From Mixophyes australis (lineage: Eukaryota > Chordata > Amphibia > Anura > Limnodynastidae): DNA of 64,000 bases. The notes under the pieces were generated by a model. The model did not search any database. It had not been told where the DNA came from and worked only from the letters and a program-made list of their open reading frames with translations. A program made the translations under genes and the position numbers. The DNA lies in assembly GCA_036250195.1 (NCBI GenBank), contig JAVHZZ010000010.1:78909257-78973256 (forward strand), written 5' to 3'. Position 1 is the stretch's first letter, and each line of letters opens with the position of its first letter. This document shows positions 51,001 to 57,000 of this stretch, piece after piece.

Positions 51001-54000
51001 CACCTACTTCAAAAGTAAAATTGACACCATCCATCATTAAATTTCCCCTCTCCAGATCAGTACCACACACCTACATTCTCCTGTACTCCCCTATCGAACC
51101 TCAGTTATTTTTCTCTTATTAATGAGGATGAGGTCTTCACACTCTCTCTCTTTCTCTTTTTTCTCCCAACCATTCCCCTTAACTCTAGTCTCTATAAATG
51201 TTTGCCTACACCGAACTTACCACTTAATTTTGTCCCTCTCCACTGACACTTTCAATTCTGTCTTCAAACATTGACTCATCTCTCCTCTTGACCCTACTGC
51301 TCTATCCCACATCTATTACCCATTCCCTCCTTAACCATCTTGCATTTGGGTTTCTCTACACTCCATTGAGAATGCCTTCACCAAATTGACCTATAATCTA
51401 CTGCCACCTAAGGGTTACTTATCCCTACATCCTCCTTGATCTTACTGATGCTTGACCACTCTCTGATTTCTGCACACCCTTTACTACCCTTTATTACCTT
51501 GGCTTTTATGGCACTGTTCTCTCCTTGTTCACCTTATAAATCTCTAAAACACTCCTTTAGTGTCTCTAGTTATGCCCTCAACTCCCTCTTTCTGTTGGGG
51601 TCCCTCAAGGCTCTGGAGTATCCTCTAAATTTCTCACTTTATACCTCTTCCCTCAGACTACTAATATGCTCTTTTGGCTTCCACAGCCACCCCCATGCAG
51701 ACAAAAACAGAACCTACATCTCTTTCCCAAACCTCTCACCTTCATGTTTATCTTGTATGTCAAACTATCTCACCACCATTTCCACTTGTGTGTCCAAACA
51801 CTACCTAAAATGTAACACGTCCAAAATAATGGCATAATAAACTGACTAATGCAGCTGTTCCCAGAGGTCTATGGGGACAGTGGTAGCTCTGGTAATTAAT
51901 ATAAAGTCAGAGACATCTCTGATTTCTCAATGGTAGCCCTTTGCTAAATAACAAAAAGCTGTAAACCAGCATTTTGGCTCTTCACTGCTTGTTAAATAGA
52001 TCCCTTATTAGCACCCCTTCTCCCTCCCCTTTTAACAATGTATCTGATGTTTCTCCCTACTTTTCAAACTTGGGTGCGTATTTAAGTGTAATGTTTAATC
52101 TCTGCTTATCTGCCAGCTCAGTTTCAACAGTAATAAATTATTGATAAATCATGTCAAAAAGTAATCTTTTATAGCTATCCAGAGCAATAATGTCTACTAA
52201 TTGCTCAGGAAGCTACTGTTATCCTCTAATGAGCATATGTGGGTGGAACAGAACATGTGTGGGACTTTAAGCTTAGTTTGAGCTTAAACCTTATACAGTT
52301 TTAAATAAAAGAATGTAATATTTTTTTTACAATAAATGTTTAATCACTATATAAATTATTGATATGATGTCATCATTTTTTCAGAGGCATATGCTAAACA
52401 CTGGTGTTCTCGTTTGAAAGTCCCCACTGATATCTTTGCTTCTTGCCACACAGAACTAGATCCCATGCCTTACTTCAAGGTAAGAAAGAAAGAACAGGAA
52501 TTATCCTTGGGTATTATTAGGTTTTTAAAGATTATAGTGAACTGAAATGAACTAAACTAACTGAACATTAGTTTTGTCTATAAAAGCAATATTCAATACA
52601 ATACCTAACTCCTCTCATTGAATGGACATTTAATTTCTCCTAACAGCCCTTTCTCCTAAAGAACACACTGACCCCTTCTTCTGCCTCTTATTTGTATATT
52701 AGATTACCACTTAAATCCCCTTTCTTCCAGCCTATCACCATTTTACGCTTCCACATGGACCCTTTTTGTTGGGTGCTTGACCCACTTTGTGGACCTTTAT
52801 AGCAACATTTTGTAATTTTGTCCCCATGTACATGAAGCAAACATTTTCCAATCTCCTCCAGCATACTGCAGCTCCTTCTACTTATTAGCCTGTACTGCTG
52901 TTATATTAGTTATTAGTTAGCAGCCTGCTCTGTCAACCAGTCAGGGGCTACCTTTTGGTTACTATAACAGTGGTCATGGTCTTATTACTACAGGGAGCTT
53001 CAGTAAACCAGACCATTACCTGCAGCCCCACAGCAGGTACATGGGACTTGTAAGATATTAGATAAGGAGTAGTACTAAATTAAATAAACAGTAGTGCCCC
53101 AGTATAAAAATAAATAAATAGTAGTGCGCCTGGTATAAAAAATACATTAAAATTGCCACCTATTAAATTATTATTGCCCCATAATTTATAATCATATATG
53201 AACTCCCAAATAAATATTTATTTAAAATCTTGTTCCTTTCTTGTTCAGAAGTAATCTTACGGGAAAAAGCTAGTCCATATGGGAAATATTGAAAGAAAGC
53301 ACATTTAAGGGTATAAATTAAGGTACACTTTGTTTTTCATTTTGTCATTCTTAATGTAATTAGTTGGAAAAAAATGTTTTTGAAGATAATTAAAAATATA
53401 TTTAACGGACATTTTTGTTAAAAAAATGTCATTTTAATATTCATATTTCAAAAATGTACAGCAGTCTTGTGAAAAATAATGCCCTGTTTATTACAATAAA
53501 AATATATATACATTTGTATAACTAGGATTATTTGACTGGCATAACTAAAATCTAATTCCATGCGCAAAAACACTATCTTAACTACGTTATATTGTACAAA
53601 ACTGTGCAACAGTTTTAGGTAGGTGTGAAAAAAATCTGCAAAGTAAGAATGCTTTCAAAAATAGAAGTGTTATAGTGTATTTTTATCAATTAGCAAAATG
53701 CAAAATGAATGAATAGAAGAGAAATCTAAATTAAAATAATACTTGGTGTGACCACCCTTTGCCTTTAAAACAGCATCAATGCATCAATTCTTCTAGGTAC
53801 ACTTGCACATAGTAACATATTAACATAGTTGATGAGGTTGAAAAAAGACACCAGTCCATCAAGTTCAACCTATTTTGGATCTCCTGCGATCCCTCACTTA
53901 TATTTGAAATTGATCCAGATTAAGAACCCGCCATTCTGTTTCAATTGTTAAAATCCCCCCAGACCTAATATTGCAGTCCTATTTTTACCCTATATCCACT

Positions 54001-57000
54001 ACTATCCTTCATTTTAATTAACGGTCGCATCCCTGGATACACTTTTCCGCAAGAAATTTGTCTAACCCTTTCTTAAACATATCTATTGAATCTGCTATCA
54101 CAACCTTCCCTGGCAGTGAATTCCATATCTTGACTGCCCTTACTGTAAACAACCCCTTCCTTTGCTGGTTGTGAAGTTTCCTCTCATCCAAATTTAGGGG
54201 GTGACCGCGTGTCCTGTGTATAGTCCTTGGGGTAAAAATTTCCAATAGAAGTTCTCTGTATTGACCCTTAACGTATTTGTACATAGTAATCATATCTCCT
54301 CTTATACACCTCTTTTCTAAAGTAAATATGCCTAAGCTGGCTAACCTTTCCTCATAACTTAATGGCTCCATGCCATTTATCAATTTTGTCGCTCTTCTCT
54401 GAACCCTTTCTAGTTCCAAATTATCTTTTTTATAGAGTGGTGCCTAGAACTGTACTGCATATTCAAGATGAGGTCTTACCAATTATTTATACAGTGGCAA
54501 AATTACACTGTCTTCCCTTGCATCTATACCCCTTTTTATGCATGCCATTATTTTATTTGCCCTTGGAGCTGCTGCTTGACATTGAGTATTATTGCTAAGT
54601 CTACTGTCTACGAGCACTCCCAAATCCTTTTCCATTATAGATTCTCCTAAATTAATTCCATTTAATTTATAGATTGCGTTCTTGTATTTGATCCCTAAAT
54701 GCATAACCTTACATTTATGTATGTTAAACCTCATATTCCATTTGGCTGCTCAATCCTCCAGTTTATTTAAGTCCCGCTGTAGAGAAGCTACATCTTGCTC
54801 TGATTTTAATACCTTAAAGAATTCAGTGTTATCTACAAAAATGGAAACTTTACTCTCTAAACTATCACCAAGGTCATTAATTAATATATTAAAAAGGAGT
54901 GGCCCCAGCGCAGAACCTTGAGGTACACCACCTAAAACTTTTGACAAATTAGAAAATGTTCCATTTATCACAACTCTCTGTTCCCTCTACTCTAACCAGT
55001 TTTTGATCCAAGTAGAAATGTTGTTTCCTAGACCCAGTTCCATTATTTTGAAAACTAACCTCTTGTGTGGCACTGTATCAAAGGCCTTTGCAAAATCTAA
55101 GTAGACCACATCTACTGTGCTGCCCTGGTCTAAGTTAACAACTTCCTCGTAGGAACTAATTAGATTTGTTTGACATGACATATCCCTCACAAATCCATGC
55201 TAATTTCCACTAATCATCTTATTGCGCACCAAGTATTCATGAATATTATCCCTTATTATACCTTCCAGTAGTTTCCCCACTATTGATGTCAGGCTTACAG
55301 GTCTATAATTCCCTGGTTGTGATCTTGTCCCCTTTTTAAACAACGGCGCCACATCTGCTATTTGCCAATCCCTTGGTATTGAGCCTGATGAGATTGAATC
55401 TATGAAAATGAAGAATAGCGGTCTAGCTATTTCTGAGTTTAACTCCATAAGAACCCTTGCGTGTATGCCATCTGGACCTGGAGCTTTATTTATCTTAATA
55501 TTCTTCAGTAGCCTTTGGACTTTTTCCCCTGTCAACCAAGTATTAATTAATGGTACGGTTTAATTTCCATTTTTATGTATTATTCCTATCATTTGTTTCT
55601 CTCTAGTAAATACTGAAGAAAATATAGTTTTTGAACTGTATGCAAGTGTGCAACTGTTTCAGAACTAACCACAGATCTTCTGTGGTTGTAGGCTTGCTAA
55701 AATCGTTTTGTCTCATCATGTAATCTCAGACAGACTCAATGATGTTGAGATGAAGGCTCTATGGGGGCCATATCATCACTTCCAGGACTCCTTGATCTTC
55801 TTTATGATGAAGATAGTTCTTAATGACATTGGTTGTATATTTGGAGTCGTTGTCCTGCTGCAGAATAAATTTGGAGTCAATCAGATGCCTCCCAATTTGG
55901 TAAACAAATTGCCTTCTGTTACTGCCAAATATTTTTTAACTCATCAGTCCAGAGCACCTGATGCCATTTTTCTGCACCTCAGTTCCTATGTTTTCGTGCA
56001 TAGTTGAGTTGCTTGGCCTTGTTTCCATGTTGAAAGTTGGATTCTTGGCTGCAATTCTTCCATGAAGACCACTTCTGGTCAGACTTCTCCAAACAGTAGA
56101 TGGGTGTACGTAGGTCCCACTGGTTTATGCAATTCGGAGCTGAAGGGCTGGATAACACTACAATAATGAGTGTTTACAGGTGACAGTGAAGCATGGTGGA
56201 GGTTCCTTGCAAGTTTGGAACTGCATTTCTGCAAGTGGAGTTGGGGATTTGATCACTATCAATACTGATAAATACAGCAGGTATTTATCCATCATACAAT
56301 ACCATCAGGGAGGCGTCTGATTGACTCCAAATTTATTCTGCAGCAGGACAACAACCCCAAACATACAGCCAATGCCATTAAGAACTATCTTTATTGTAAA
56401 CTAGATCAAGGAGTCCTGGAAGTGATGATATGGCCCCCACAGAGCCAAGATCTCATCATCATTGAGTCTGTCTTGGATTACATGAAGAGAAAGAAGAATT
56501 TGAGCAAGCCTACATCCACAGAAGATCTGTGTTTAGTTCTCCAAGATGTTTGGAACAACCTCCCTGTCGAGTTCCCACAAAAACTATGTGCAACTTAGAA
56601 TTGATGCAGTCATGCTGTTTTGAAGGTAAAGGGTTGTCACATCAAATATTATTTTAATTTAAATTTCTCTTCAGTTCATTCATTTTGCATTTTCTTAATT
56701 GACAAAAATAAACTATTAACACTTCTATTTTTTAAAGCATTCTTACTTTGCAGCATTTTTTCCACACCTGTCTAAACCTTTTGCATAGTACTTTATGTCC
56801 TCTCTCTCCAACGTAATAATTTATTTTTCAATTTCTAATATCTATCTATTTTTAAAAACCTCTATGTGACTCTTTTCATATCTTTTAAATGCAACATTTC
56901 CTTCGACCTCTTTCTTCTAGTACTGTACATATGATGTATGTAACTCTGATAACAGTGAAGACTCCATGTGTACATGGCTTGCAGACTATGCCAGCGAATG

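Larger units (their letters stand above)
53596..56792. mobile_element. Head-to-head inverted Tc1/mariner derivative, interrupted by CR1
   Basis: Outer ends are inverted repeats (left ...TTTTAGGTAGGTGTG, right CACACCTGTCTAAACC...TGCATAGTA). Transposase C-terminal sequence occurs twice in opposite orientation: minus at about 55610-55893 and plus at about 56308-56590. The spacer 55894-56307 joins more N-terminal pieces. The whole therefore forms a long imperfect palindrome. CR1 sequence (53812-55605) splits the left arm; ATAG occurs on both sides. The right end lies about 130 bp upstream of exon 13. Confidence 0.8.

Noticed and set aside
51436..51837. 133-codon ORF as a host gene
   Set aside because: It carries decayed L2-like reverse-transcriptase phrases and lies in a frame-shifted LINE relic.
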